The notes beneath the pieces were generated by a model, which was not told the origin of the DNA, did no database searches, and saw only the letters and a list, made by a program, of their open reading frames with translations. Shown in pieces: positions 12,090 to 24,392 of a DNA stretch of 64,000 nucleotides (within the stretch, counting starts at the first letter, position 1; every line of letters starts with the position of its first letter). The position numbers and the translations under genes are program-made. This stretch comes from Augochlora pura (taxonomy: Eukaryota > Arthropoda > Insecta > Hymenoptera > Halictidae), in contig NC_135772.1 in NCBI RefSeq assembly GCF_028453695.1, forward strand, positions 10,912,001-10,976,000, read 5' to 3'.

Positions 12090-14254
12090 GTTCATATAAT
12101 ATATCGAAATATATTATATATATTTCAATACCAAATTTCATCCTTGCCAACCTGATTTCTGTAGTTTGTTATGATCGCCAACCTTGATAGGTGATCATTG
12201 CATTTGGGAACATGAAAGTTTCTCTTTTTTGTTTACACTTTTATTTGTCTTTCGTTTTCTTTCCTTGCTTCTTTTATCCAACCAAATAAGTTGGTTAGGT
12301 CTTTTTCGTAGTTGAAACTGTTAAGATGTTCGAGAAAGTAAAGGAATACATAAATAGCAAGTAGAAGCGATACGATTGTAGCATGTCGAGGTTTATTTAG
12401 AGAGACAGCCAGTAAATACTATACAGAACCCTCGTGGCAAACCTAATATTTTAGACAGAGAATTTATTACTATAGGAAGCGGAGTTCTGCTTCAGATTCT
12501 TGAAGCTGACTACAAAAGTAGATATTTGCATGTACATCAGCAGGGTACTTTTTCTCTTTTGCATCTAATTTTCTAGTCTGTTTATTTCTTCGCATCGTTC
12601 TTCTAGCAAAATTTCTCAACTACATGCTTCTAATGTAACATTTTAAGACAAAATTTAACCAAACAATACCAATAATGCATTGCATACATCAATTATTGCA
12701 TTTCCTTTTTCACGTTGTTCGTATATTTATTCGACGTATTATAGATTTAGTGTTACCATTAATCATGATAGAAAGATAGAAGTTTGTTCACAAAACAATT
12801 GCGTCCAATTGAATAAGAATAATTAGAAAGCCTTGTTTCCATCATGTTGCCATGCTTTACGTAAAAATGCGCGCGTTGTCTCTAAAATTAGCAGGATTCA
12901 ATTATGCGGGAGCAAGGTTCTCCAATAGCACGAGTCAGCCTGCAGCGCCCGGTAAAGTTTTTCGCGTTAAAAGCCTCTCGAAAATTACACGCAACACACG
13001 GTATGTACGTGTCCGTAATAAAAAATAAACAACAACTGTTCAGTTATTTTTCTGAAATTGTCGGAAAATACGGGAAGGAAACTAAATGCCCTTAATGAAC
13101 GTTTCCGCGGCTGCCATCTATTATTACTTTTACCCGTTTGTAATGCTCCCACGAACTGCAAAGAAAATTGTAATTATTTCGAGCGATAACAGTTTTAGGA
13201 CGACGTTAATTGAATTTTATAAACACATTAATTAATGCACTCCTGTATACAGGCACACTTTGCGACAGACGACTTTCTCTCGTTTCAAGGCTTTTTTCGT
13301 CAGATAGTCAGGAGTTGAATCTGACGCGTCCTTAACGGTGTTCCGTAATTCAACAAAGTTGAACTAACTTTAACCGAGTTCAAGTTGGGTTTCAAGAGTT
13401 GTTTTCGACTTTTATGCGCACTCGGCGGCGTTCACAGTATCACGTTAAGCAGCATCAGTGTTGGAACATTTTACTCTGATCTCTTTCATTCGGTAGGGAA
13501 AAAAGTTGTTTAATTTTTCCTGCGTACCGTCATTTGACAAGTTAACGATATGGGAAATTAAATTTTACGAAGTTATGAATGAATTGCTACATGTGCATCT
13601 GTTAAATCGTTATTAAATAGCGTGCTTGAATTCGTGGAAAGTTAGTACTCCGTTCATCAGTTTTATCCATTTACGGTGTTAAAAGGTTTTGAATTAAAAC
13701 TTTAATACACTTTATTTTTAATTCGACTTAATACTTCAGAACATTCGCGTATCCAGTAGAATAAGTGATGTATAACAGAACTACATATACAGTGGTAGTG
13801 GCAATCCGAGGTGGCAACCTCACGGTCCGGTTTCTGCTTTTGAACTGAAAAATCCGTGGGCCTTCGTCGCCAACGGCTCACCCTCATAAAGGGCCATAAA
13901 ACAGTTCGCTGGGTCTGTTTTCCATCGGTAGTCATCGTTGAAATTCCAACATACGGTTTCGCAGAATGAGCTTGAAAAACGTGGTAAGAACGAGCCGTTT
14001 ATTTTGTAAGTGGTCCAAGTTCATTTTCTAAAAACATCGTGTCGACTAATGTAATATTTACATTTCCATGTTATACACATATAATTTCATTTCATATAGA
14101 CATTAACTTCGCCTATTAAATTACCGAATTCCACTAAATATATATAAATCTTCAAAATTAAAAGTTTGATCGTAAAATGAAACGATCGTTTTATCTCATT
14201 TCTGTGAAAAATTCGTTCTTTTAGACACAGTTTCGTGGCTCGGGCCACACAGTA
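12090..14254. other. AT-rich non-coding stretch
   Basis: The stretch opens with a low-complexity AT palindrome around 12100-12125. An 8 bp inverted repeat (CGTCAGAT at 13299-13306 with ATCTGACG at 13319-13326) could form a small stem-loop. No coding frame with recognisable features and no paired transposon ends were found. Confidence 0.5.
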
Positions 14255-14650
14255 ATGCGTCGTTCACTGGCGTGGATTAAATTCACATTGGAACAGTTTG
14301 TTGACGCAACAATTCGTTTAGCAAAGTTGCAATTGGATGGACATTTCTCTCGCATTATGTTTACGGATCATGACGCGACTGCGGGTTTTCACGCGCAGCT
14401 GCGGAACAACGAACAAACGGCTGAGGATCAAGACAATCCCGAGATAGTTGTAACACGCCTAGCCTCGTTGCAGATGCGTAACGTGGATGCCGCGGAGGAA
14501 GTCGCAATTGTCTCCGCAATCCGTACGGCACGTGTAACTCGGTTCTGCAGTTCAGCCGGCTCCCGTCTCCTTTCCGTGCATTCTCTGTCTGCACTGTTCG
14601 ATGCGGCAATCTCGTCGCTCTTTCTCGCGTTAAGCGACGCCCTCGCCTAA
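14255..14650 (+). CDS. Hypothetical 131-codon open frame, doubtful
   Basis: This is one of the longer ATG-initiated frames in the window not dominated by a simple repeat. It starts MRRSLAWIKFTLEQF, has an acidic middle (NEQTAEDQDNPEIVV, near residues 49-63) and ends in a hydrophobic segment (FDAAISSLFLALSDALA) just before a CGA microsatellite. No family, signal peptide or catalytic motif is recognised. A minus-strand frame overlaps most of it at 14361-14609, which argues for chance openness in CpG-rich DNA. No splice partners were identified. It could be an unspliced small gene, part of a transcript leader, or nothing. Confidence 0.2.
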   Translation: MRRSLAWIKFTLEQFVDATIRLAKLQLDGHFSRIMFTDHDATAGFHAQLRNNEQTAEDQDNPEIVVTRLASLQMRNVDAAEEVAIVSAIRTARVTRFCSSAGSRLLSVHSLSALFDAAISSLFLALSDALA

Positions 14651-14655
14651 CTCAC

Positions 14656-14712
14656 TCGACGACGACGACGACGACGACTACGACGACGACGACGACTACG
14701 ACTACGGCGACG
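14656..14712. repeat. (CGA)n / (ACG)n microsatellite
   Basis: Tandem CGA units with TACGA interruptions begin six bases after the stop codon of the doubtful frame ending at 14650. The tract lies in a CpG-rich block running to about 15180. Confidence 0.9.
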
Positions 14713-15074
14713 GGCTCGTGAGCCGGTTACCGTTGCCAGAGACTGCGCCAGCTAATTTCGGCAATCAGCACCATTGTGCGGTGCCCGATGTCACTTAAAC
14801 CTAAACGATTCCTGCCTCTCCTTTCCCTGCTACTGCCGCAGCATTGTCACCGCCCGCCCTCGCCATACTTTGTTCGATTTACCCCAGGACCTCGGCGCGG
14901 CACTCATCGATTCTCAATTACGTGCGAATGTCCGCGCGGGAACTCGATCACCTACGCGTGGATGGACGGTGAAATATGCTTCGATGCGAAATGAAATGTT
15001 TGTCGGCTACTGGCATGCCTCGGAAACGACTCGCGATCAATTTTAACGCGTCGCACACCAATCCTGCCATTTCC

Positions 15075-15110
15075 TCAATCCCTTGCACGATAATCACGAG
15101 TCAGACTCGT
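15075..15110 (+). mobile_element. Decayed piggyBac-like end related to the element at 42780
   Basis: Read on the plus strand, the 36 bp from TCAATCCCTTGCACGATAAT through the palindrome ACGAGTCAGACTCGT (15096-15110) aligns without gaps to the left end of the element at 42780. About 26 of 36 positions match, including the ACGAGTC-N-GACTCGT palindrome. The TTAA has mutated to TCAA. No matching right end was found, so this is probably a truncated, old copy. Confidence 0.45.
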
Positions 15111-15401
15111 AACCGAAGCTTGGAATCTGTTCCGATTGAGCCTGCGATTTTTGTGCATTTATGGCAAAATGTAAATAGTCGCAGTTTCAATTAGAGAGCA
15201 GAATAAAAGAATTTTAAAATGTCAGTGTACCATTTTTAATCCAGAATTCGCTAGAAAAATTGTTGTAATTGTAATAGCTTTGGTGTAATTCGACACCGAG
15301 CACAAGTTGTGAGCTTAAGTTTCAGTTTATGAATGCATCAGAGTACAGACGTTGCGGTACTGCCGTGGCACAGATCTATCCGCGAATCGATAGATTTTAC
15401 G

Positions 15402-15438
15402 TAGAGAGAAAAAATGAGAGAAAGAGAGAGACAGAGAG
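15402..15438. repeat. GA-rich imperfect microsatellite
   Basis: AGAGAGAA and GAGAGAGACAGAGAG units interrupted by A runs. Simple repeat, not coding. Confidence 0.7.
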
Positions 15439-17880
15439 TGGCGAGGTTAAATTAGCCGAAAGAATCAGGTTGCCCAGATAATTATTGAACAATCGGCGGA
15501 CTGAATTTCGGGTTACCATGTAAAAGTCTCCTAACAAAAGCGTTCGTGGAAATGAACTGTTCGGGCAAATGCAGGCGTGTAATCGTTGCGGCAGCTTTAA
15601 CCTTTCCCCGTCACGCTTCGGCTGGAACTACGGTCTGAATGCGCAAACCGCCGGTACTTTATAATACGTTTAATCGGTCGCAATTTTAATCGTACCGCAC
15701 GGTTAACCGCCACGCGTAGTTATCGGCCGGTGCAGACGCGAGGCGACAAAATATGCAGAATAACCATCATGTCTATATCCTAAACATTTTATCTGGTTTA
15801 ACGAGTACGCGCCGCACCGCGCGCCGTCCGGCTGGAATTTAATGATAAGATAAACGTGCAAAATTATCGTGCCGAATAATAATGCGTTAGCAAATGCGGG
15901 GTCATGCATCTGGAACTGTTGTCGGACACACTATTGCCCAAAACTTTCGAATTGCTGACACATTTTCGGTGAAATCTGTCATCCTTTCGTTCTCGCTCGA
16001 AATTGATATTGTAATTACAGGAATTAGGATCGCAGCGAACTATTACGTATTTCGAGCCTGTTTCTGACATTCCGCAATATTTCCTCGTAATTTGCTAGCC
16101 GCTACGGCCGACGGAGCGCAGTTGTGTTGCAACACGAGTGAATCCGCTTGTTAAGCTGCTAACAGAATACGATCCTCTAACTAATCAATTTTATACGATA
16201 TAACATTTTTATGTCGCAATGATTTCACATCCTAATTCTTGTCCATGATAATATGGTTTCCATGTGCAGCTATTTTTAATAAATAGACCGTGTTCATACG
16301 TCACTTCACAAAAATGTCATTAGAAGTCGCTAATTTATACGCCTTGTATTTGAAAAATCTGCACGTGCCATAAATGCACGACATTCAATAATAATTTTAT
16401 AAATATCGCCATAATATTAAAGATTACCGTGCTTTAATTCCAGCGTTGTACTGTTTTTTGCGTTGAAGTACCGCAGCCACTTTATTACTGTTAAATTTCG
16501 TTTACAAGCTACTTGTTTCGCTGGTGGAGAATTAAACAAGTACGAAATTCATACGCGCAGAAACGTTGTAAGAGGAAAAGTGTGCATGCGAGGAATGAAC
16601 ATAAAAAATGAGAAAATATTATGCACCTTGTAGCAGTACACTGTCCTCGTTTTTACGTGGATGGACTCGCACCTGAGCCAATTCGAGTATGCATACCAAT
16701 TTACACACTGTCTTAGCCTGTTAAAGACTTAATATTTTTCCGCTGGGCTCAAGAGCAAAAGTAAGCCATAAAATGTTTAAGTTGTGCGATCATATATCCT
16801 GAGCATCCTTTAGGTCGTGCTGTACAGGGGGTATCAAAGCACGTGGATATAACTTAGGTTAGCTTCGCATTCGGTACGCTAAAATAAGAACAATAGTTCG
16901 GAGTAATTTTTTTCACATTACTCAATGAGTTATTAAGTAAATTAATTAATTTGTTTGTAATTATTGCGTTGTAATTTCCTTTTAATTTTCGCAGTCTATT
17001 AGAAAATTTTAAGATTCGTTTGTATTTTGCTTGCTAAAAACCATGTCGCCAGGCAGATGATAAAATACTGTCTTGTGACATCAAGACATTCTTGACAGAC
17101 ATGCAACAAAAGAAAATATTAACTTTGGGCGAACACGTTCCATATTTGCAACATTCGCGATCTCGTATTTCAATCAACTTCTTTAATGACTTTCCGTCGA
17201 ATTAATTCCATGCACGTTATTGTATAAAATCATAATTCATGCCATGATATTCGCGATCACGTCGATTTCCTTGCATGGTTTTGACTTGATTTTTTCAGAT
17301 TATAGACGAACTAGTATACTGGACAATGACTATAATACTTCTCTTTCAATTTCGCTATTATTTGGAATGACAGACGAATAAATCTAAAATCATAATAAAA
17401 ATGTAAAATATGTATTTCATAGATCACGATGGTGCATGCTGAAAATTTCATCGAAATCGGTTGACCTTGATACGAACTGCAAACAATTCATAATCGTGTT
17501 TTTAAAGTCGAAACAGAAGATATATCTTAAACATTCCCCTCATAAGAATTGCAACAATTTCAAGACCAAGTTATTTTCATAAAATCACCTTAGAAGATGA
17601 TACACTTGACAGATTGATCACGCGATTAGCGTTTATTTAATTTACCGAAAAAGATATTTGTTCTTTTTCACAATATATAAATAAATACTGAGACAGTCTT
17701 ACTTAAATTTCCCTGTATAGCGAAGAGACTTTTGGCAAGATAAACTAGTAAAATATTATTCGAAATTGTGGTGAAAATAAAAGATAATAAATGCACGAGC
17801 TGCAGAACATCGTGTAGGATCAAGAAGAATTTCCGTAGTGTATAGAACGAAAAGTTCCTCCTCTATTTTGCCGGATTTCG

Positions 17881-17980
17881 NNNNNNNNNNNNNNNNNNNN
17901 NNNNNNNNNNNNNNNNNNNNNNNNNNNNNNNNNNNNNNNNNNNNNNNNNNNNNNNNNNNNNNNNNNNNNNNNNNNNNNNN
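17881..17980. other. Assembly gap (100 N)
   Basis: Exactly 100 undetermined bases, the customary fixed-size scaffold gap, so the real distance across it is unknown. Apparent open frames spanning it (for example minus strand 17820-18050) are meaningless. Confidence 0.98.
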
Positions 17981-18034
17981 AAGTGTTAAATAGAACAGTG
18001 TGGTTAGGCAAGAATACTCTATAATTTATGGTAG

Positions 18035-18048
18035 CCCCCCCCCCCCCC
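18035..18048. repeat. Poly-C run (C14)
   Basis: Fourteen consecutive Cs about 55 bp right of the assembly gap. Homopolymers of this kind often coincide with assembly breaks, so length is uncertain. Confidence 0.9.
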
Positions 18049-19933
18049 ATCCTGTCCCCTCCAGCAAACGATGTCGCACAGATGTTCGCAGCCTCCTAAC
18101 CGAACGCGCGAGCAAATTAGTCCCCGAGCGGATTTTGGACGATTTCAAATTCATAATCCGGCAAACGGCAAATCCCGCAGATAATTTCGTCATCGCGCGA
18201 AAGCAAGGGAAGGGACACAGGTCCGAGGCACGACTATAATCTTTTTCTTACAGCGTAGCGTGTCCATATGCCGCACTGCGGCACGGGCAATGTTTAACAA
18301 AACGGTTGCAGCCGTGGGCAACGAGATGAAATGCAAATTTATCGCCTGCAGGAAAAATAGAAAATACAACGGCGGAGGTCCGCCAGTAGGGAGGGTGAAC
18401 GTCGAAAAAGGGCAGGGGCGGGGAACGGGGAACGGTGGCGAGGGAATAGGCCGAGAAAAGCGGAGAAAGAGGCGGTTAATGCCTGAATATTAATTATGGC
18501 TAGCAGAACCGCCGGCTGCGGGTTAGCCGGAGTTTTGTTTCCGGCCAAGTTGTTTTGCTCGCTTCTCCGTGCGGAATCGCGACCGCATACTCGTTTTGGT
18601 CCTTCGACTTGTTAAAACGGAGAACCCTCGGCATTGTTTCGTGCACGTCCGGCCAACAAATTCGAATTCGCCGCGGCTCTAGACCACATTGCTCCTTGCG
18701 GTCCCTGAATGTCGTTGCTGCAGCCCGCTTTCTTGTGCCGGAGAACTGAATTGTTTCGACTACTCCGTAGATCGATGTATTTGGAACCTCCGAGCCTCGA
18801 ATTGTCGCCTGAATAGAGCAGCGAACAAAAGATTAAGACGAAGAGAAACTAAATGACAAAATGCGTGTGGCTGTGAATTTAATTCGTCCATTGCCCGTGG
18901 AATTATCTAATACTCCACTTCTTCCACCGCATCTCCACATCTTGAGATGCCCATCTTTGCTTACAAGCTGAGAAACAATTGGGGAAAATTTATTATATCA
19001 GTTTGGCATTTAATCGAAACGAATCGCGAAAAAGTAGCAATTCTGACAATAAGAGACAACATGCAACCGATGTTACATATACCGTGCATTGCAATTTGGC
19101 TCGAGTTCATCGTTTTCTTCTGGTTAAAGCGCTCATAAAAGGTTCGGATTTACCTTGCCAAGATTCGATTATGCACGAAACCGCCGTTTACATTTCTTCA
19201 ACGAGTTATGAGATGAGGCGATCCTGTTTTCCTCAGATTTGTGATTACTTAGAAATATCGCTTTTCATTTTTACAGTGCTAGTATAATATAGCGAGGAAT
19301 CCGTGTTACTGTGATTGTTTATACAAAATAAAAATTTGATTTTATTAATGCCAAGAAGTAGGAGCTAAATGGATTCTTCTCTCAACAATTATACCAAATT
19401 GAAAGTAACCAGCATTTTTCAATTTTCCTGATATTTTGTGTTTTCTTTGTAATTTCTACGAATATTTCTCATAAATATATCAAATCTATACACTAAAAAC
19501 TTCTCTCACGGTTCCCTTCCATTCGCTATTGTCACAAGTAGAAAGTATGGAACATTCTTTTCACGTTTTGCAGTCCCGAGCTTTGCGTAATTCCAGTTCG
19601 TTCTCATCGTAGATAAGCAAAAAATTCGCAGTCTAATCATCTACAAACGGATCCGAACGGATGTAGACAGATGATACGTATTTTCATATGGCGATTCCGA
19701 TATACGAAACGGAAATAAAAAAAAGGAAATATTGCCAATGCCGTGTCGATATCGGTATGCGCACAGATCCCGATACACTTTTTAAGAGGCATCTTTTTGA
19801 CTTAGCCAAGTATGTAGCGCGCGGCTCATTTGCCTGAGTGCTCTCGAGCATACATTGGAGAATTGACGAGCACATTGGAAGTTAGGTAGCTTTTTATCGT
19901 GCCACCAAAGTTATTCCGGAAACAAGCACGACT
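18049..19933. other. Non-coding stretch, CpG-rich then AT-rich
   Basis: About 18050-18760 is CpG-rich with purine-rich plus-strand runs around 18390-18475. From 18800 on it is AT-rich. Frames overlap on both strands with no recognised domain and none is called. Confidence 0.5.
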
Positions 19934-20017
19934 AAATCCATCGGTAAAATCATCGCTAAATTCGTCGCTGAATTCGATGCTGAATTTATCGCTGAACACA
20001 TCGTCGCATTCATCACG
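19934..20017. repeat. 12 bp minisatellite, 7 copies, open on the minus strand
   Basis: Seven consecutive 12 bp units (such as AAATTCGTCGCT, GAATTCGATGCT, GAATTTATCGCT) occupy this interval with no indels. On the minus strand the tract lies inside an open frame (20167 down to 19826) and reads as a four-residue repeat of FSDK, FSIE, FSDE, FSDD and FTDG type. The rest of that frame has no recognised domain. The absence of frame-breaking indels follows directly from the 12 bp period, so openness alone does not prove coding. Confidence 0.8.
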
Positions 20018-20970
20018 AAATGCCGACAACGAATCAACGTGACACGAGTCTGAGAATGTTCTCCTTCCCCCTATTTCGTCATTTTCCTTGGCCGTACGTG
20101 TGTGTACCTTCGTCACCCTCCTCTGTTTGCACGCGTACCGAGCAAATAGAAGCTGCAACGTGTCCACAATGAAAATCAGAAGCTTGTCAAACTGAAATAT
20201 CCCCTCCCCGCCACCCGGATCGGAGGATTTGCTTCAGCCGTCCGCGTTGACCAGGAAATCTGCAGCGTGGAATTTTTCATAGACTCCCCCTTGTGGACAC
20301 TCGTCGCCCACCATTGCCTCCCCCGTACATCCCGAGCCAACTGTGTCCGAGTCATTTTTACGAACTTAATGAGCCACGCCGCCGTGACTTACATGCTCGA
20401 TTCTTTCCACGATGCGGAACACGCTCGATCGGTCGGCAATCACCCGAAGCAAACTAACAATTTTCGCAGCCAGTTATTTTACAGAGCTGTGCCAGAAATT
20501 GCGCAAGCTGTTACCTTCGAATATAATGAAAACATTTTTGTCGTACTTATCCTACAACTAACGGGCCCTAAACCCTTCTAATACGTATTATGTGGTACAG
20601 CAACGACAGGGTTATACGGATACTTAATTCGCGTTGGCACGGTTCCATGTACACCTGTGTCTCCAGTAAATGTTCAGAACCGTGTTTTAATGAAACTGAA
20701 AGTAGACGCGTGGAAATAGATACTAGCATTTATTTCACAATTAATGTTCCCCCGGGCTTACAAGGAATACCCGGGGGTAAAATGACACTTTATACATACA
20801 TGGTATGTTTCCATAGAATGACTACTGCCTTGCATTGTAATTCAAACGATAATGCTTCACGATTGTTTCTACAATATTTGTGTTATGTATCATAAGAACC
20901 TATTATCTATTTTATTATCTGACAATATTATAATTAGTTTAACATATTACAGTATAGTAATTAGTACTAC

Positions 20971-20973
<3 letters not shown>

Positions 20974-21008
<35 letters not shown>

Positions 21009-21017
21009 TTATTATTA
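20974..21017. repeat. (TA)n followed by (ATT)n microsatellite
   Basis: About 14 TA units run directly into ATT units at about 21003-21017. Pure simple repeat. Confidence 0.9.
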
Positions 21018-21856
21018 ATATTATCTATTGTCTATTATACTACTATAACATAGTTTTTGTGTCTCATTCAGAGATAGTAAGCAAAATGCAAGGTACATTC
21101 CCAAACTGTAAAATGTCTGTAACTCTAAACTTCATTGTTGTAACTACGTTTTCGACCCTCCCATATCTTGCACTATCTAACAAAGCAATTCAAGTTTGTC
21201 ATTGATGCACGATGAAAGCAGCAGTCAAAATGTTGAAATTTTGGCTGATACGAGCTAATCCAGTAATCGTAGGATGATTAAACGATACCTATATTTCCGA
21301 AAATCCGTTTGATGTCTTTGATGTATCTCATAGAATGTTCCAAGTTTATATTGTAATCTGTTTTATGAACAAAAGGAATGTATAATGCATCAACAACGCA
21401 GTCGTCGAAAAGTCTTTTGGTTAAGAACGGATGGTGGTGGCAACGGCCAAACATTCAACCGGGTTTATTTGATCGCGATAATTTCGTTGAACCGAGGAAT
21501 ATATTTAACAAGCTGCAAGGGTTGCGCGGTTTTCGGACGCTTCGATTTAAGCAGCCAGTTGGGAACGTCCGGGTTGAACAAACGTCGGCGAAGCAATTAT
21601 GAATTCCCTCTTTTGGCGCGGCGCGCACTAGTCGTGGACGCTGCTTCAGCAGCTAACCCCCTTTTCCTACCCACTATTCAGTTAACTTCGCCCTTGGTCG
21701 TCGTTTCACTCGAGGCCTCCCTGTCCGAGTAGTTAATTAACACCGGTAAATTTGCATTTGGGGCAAGGAGCTATACCCCGACCGCGGAAAATTGGCCAAA
21801 ACCCCTCTGGTCCTTTGCTTCTGGAAAGTTGGATACTGGCGTCTCTTGGTGTTCGA

Positions 21857-21916
21857 GCTCTCTCCCTCTCTCTCTTTCTTTCTCTCACTCTCTCTCTCTC
21901 TCTCTCACTCCCTCTT
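21857..21916. repeat. (CT)n tract
   Basis: Imperfect CT repeat with TTTC and ACTC interruptions. Overlapping frames on both strands read as Leu/Ser or Arg/Glu repeats and are artefacts. Confidence 0.9.
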
Positions 21917-24038
21917 AGCATTACATCTGTCCTTGTTTAAAGAGATTAGAACCGTAGTTACTTTTGTTCCGTGACGGCACAGGTTTTACGTCCTCGACCG
22001 GAAGGTCTGAATATTTAGAGCATTCTTTTGTACCTGGTCTCGTCGAGTACTTTGTTCTGTGCTCCTCTCTTAGCGCCTCTCGGTCTGTTGAATCAAAGTT
22101 CAGCGCCTCACCGGCCGGCCGGCTTGAATGTTTCACGCGTAACTGCGAGACGCGAGATTGTTTGAAGAAACACGATGCCCCGAGGCCACGATGTCAAAGA
22201 AAAATATCGTCGAAAAATGTGTCACAGAATTCTATTTCACAAAGTCGGAGGAAAAGTTAGGCCGCGATTAATCTGGTCTAGAAAAGTAGTTCGTGAAAAA
22301 ACGAGCAGCAATTTCAAACAGTGGATCGGTATAATTGAAAAGTATCGTTTCACTACGTTCAGTCTATTAAAATGATTAACACGTCGAGCATGCATTAAGA
22401 ATATCAACTCGAAAGTATCCTTCGTTATGAAAGTTAATTACTAGGAAATCGTAATTAATGAAACCGAAACTGGGAAGTTAAGATAAAGAGTAGTACAAGA
22501 AATATTAGCGCAACTCTTTTGTGTTTGAAAAATCCTAGTTCTAGTACGTTTAATTAACTTTCAATATTTATTATCAGTTTACATTTGAACGTTTGTAGAA
22601 TAAGTTTGAGAAAAGAATCGTCGAAGTTGGCATTTTTCTAGCTTCGGAGCGAACATAGCCCGTTTAGTTTCGTGGAACAATATCTCCATTACTGCGTTAT
22701 TAAATTGAAATGTAATGGTAAACGTCTGATATTAACGGTGGAATCGCTGGGCGCGCTGGGATCTAAGTTCGTGCAATTAGTCTGTGATTGGTCTCGGCAA
22801 ACAATGATCCGGCCATGAAGAAGTTCGGTCCATAGCCGGTGCTCGTGACTGGATCGTTGATCAGCGGTGATTTATGAGCACGGAGCGGCGCAATAAGTTG
22901 GTACGTCGATAAATCGGCACCGAGAGGAAAGCCGATAACTTGTTTTGATGCTCCTCCGCGCGGAGTTTCGCAATTCTTAGGAGGTGCAATTTCGCCTGGA
23001 ACGTCGATTTCCGTGAGAAAAACGAAATAGGTTTCTTATCGCGGCGAGGAACTGGCGAGCACGATCGCTCCCGGGACTTTCCGTGAATTTGTTGATTCTG
23101 AAAGCTTGTTAGAAAGGAAGAAGGAAACGGATACTCTTCGAGGAATACTGAAACCGACGCGGCGTTAGAAAATATAACTCTATAACCGACCTCCTCCCGT
23201 CGAGTTCATTCTGTATGCCGAAGCCCGTCGGGGGTCAATAGCGACGCGGCGTTTCCAATACAACCTGATCAAACAATCGAAAGTAAACCATTCTCGAGAT
23301 GTTCTTACCACTGAATATTCAACGGGTTCTCGACAATTAGAGATTGCGAATTTTCAACGCGTATTGAGGATACACATACGTCATTCGAGAAATACTGTAA
23401 CAGCGAAGAGAAAAAACAGTCTTTGGTCCGAAAATCTAAAACACGTTGAGTTTTTAAAAAGCGTAGGAATGTTAAAAAAGTTTTTTGCTTTGCTACAACG
23501 TAATTGTTCAATATTGAATTGGTTAAATAAAATCCTACAATTGCATAAAATTTCTGAGGTTGCATGGCGGTCAAAGCGTTAATCAACTTAACTTGTCGTG
23601 CTGCAAGTGGCTAATTGGCAGAAATTTTCTTGATCATGCGACAGCTTGTATCTCCTTCGCATCGCTCGAAGCGTATCAGAACGCTCGAGCAAAATTTTAA
23701 ATTTCCTTATGAAGATGAATTGTTGCAATCCCCGTGTATAAAGCAATGGAAACATCATCGTCACATCGCGACAAAATATTCATTGAAGACGCAACGAGAT
23801 ACTGTGCAGCAGCTTTAACTCTTCCTTGTAGCACTCCCGATTTGCAGGACGGTTAATTTAGCAACCGTTTTGTCGCGATGCCACGCCTTGCATAAAATCA
23901 TCATTTAAATGTCCTTCCGTCGGATTTTTCCGAAAGTAATCGCAGTCGGAAGAATTTGAATTATTCGCAATTGGAGGGCTCGGCAGGATCGCGCCGCCTC
24001 GAGATATTGTTGGCCGTATTCAATTAACCAGTCCTCAG

Positions 24039-24137
24039 CGTAGCTGTCAAGGATGATCATCAAGAAGTCAGCCGGCAGTCGTTGCGTCCGACCCTAGAAG
24101 AGGGTTGGAAAAACGTGGCCCATGGGTATTATCGAAG
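24039..24137 (+). CDS. Candidate internal coding exon (99 nt, phase 2-2)
   Basis: The segment follows AACCAGTCCTCAG, an acceptor-like site with an upstream branch-like TTAAC, and is followed by GTAAGC, a near-consensus donor after AAG. Only one frame is open. It begins with the third base of a codon and gives 32 codons plus two bases: VAVKDDHQEVSRQSL, then RPTLEEGWKNVAHGYYR. Length 99 is a multiple of three and both flanking introns would be phase 2, as in a skippable cassette exon. Amino-acid composition looks protein-like, but no family is recognised. Caveat: the frame terminates at the TAA inside GTAAG, which biases such searches towards phase 2. No partner exon was identified on this strand. 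Confidence 0.35.
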
Positions 24138-24374
24138 GTAAGCAGCTATCTAGATGCAGAGAACCCGCTGGAAGCAATTCTCATTTGTTTTCTGCTTTTT
24201 AATCCAGTGCCTTGGAAACATCGAGTTCCTTTGTGAACACTTGCGCCGACTTTCCTCTCGGGCCGCGCGGCTAGCATTGGAACGCGGGCTCTGGTGTATT
24301 AAAATCTCGACATTGTCCTAGTTCCTCGCAACGGGCACACCTATTCTCGTTGTTTAGCTGAAAAACAGAAGCCT

Positions 24375-24392
24375 CGCCCCGCCCCGCCCCGC
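24375..24392. repeat. (CCCCG)n short tandem repeat
   Basis: About three and a half CCCCG pentamers on the plus strand within a GC-rich pocket. Confidence 0.8.

Larger units (their letters stand above)
14713..17880. other. Non-coding stretch up to the assembly gap
   Basis: CpG-rich DNA to about 15180 gives way to mixed and then AT-rich sequence. It contains a decayed TTAA-element end at 15075-15110 and a GA-rich tract at 15402-15438. No paired inverted repeats, RNA genes or convincing exons were seen between 15440 and the gap. Confidence 0.5.
20018..24038. other. Non-coding stretch with several simple repeats
   Basis: The segment includes an inverted pair of CCCCCGGG (20749-20756) and CCCGGGGG (20770-20777), a TA/ATT microsatellite at 20974-21017, a CT tract at 21857-21916, and CpG-rich DNA at 21600-22200 and 22740-23250. 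Plus-strand frames at 20267-20581 and 20590-20895 follow one another but show no domain. A basic frame at 22175-22375 starts with ATG but is not recognised. Confidence 0.5.
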
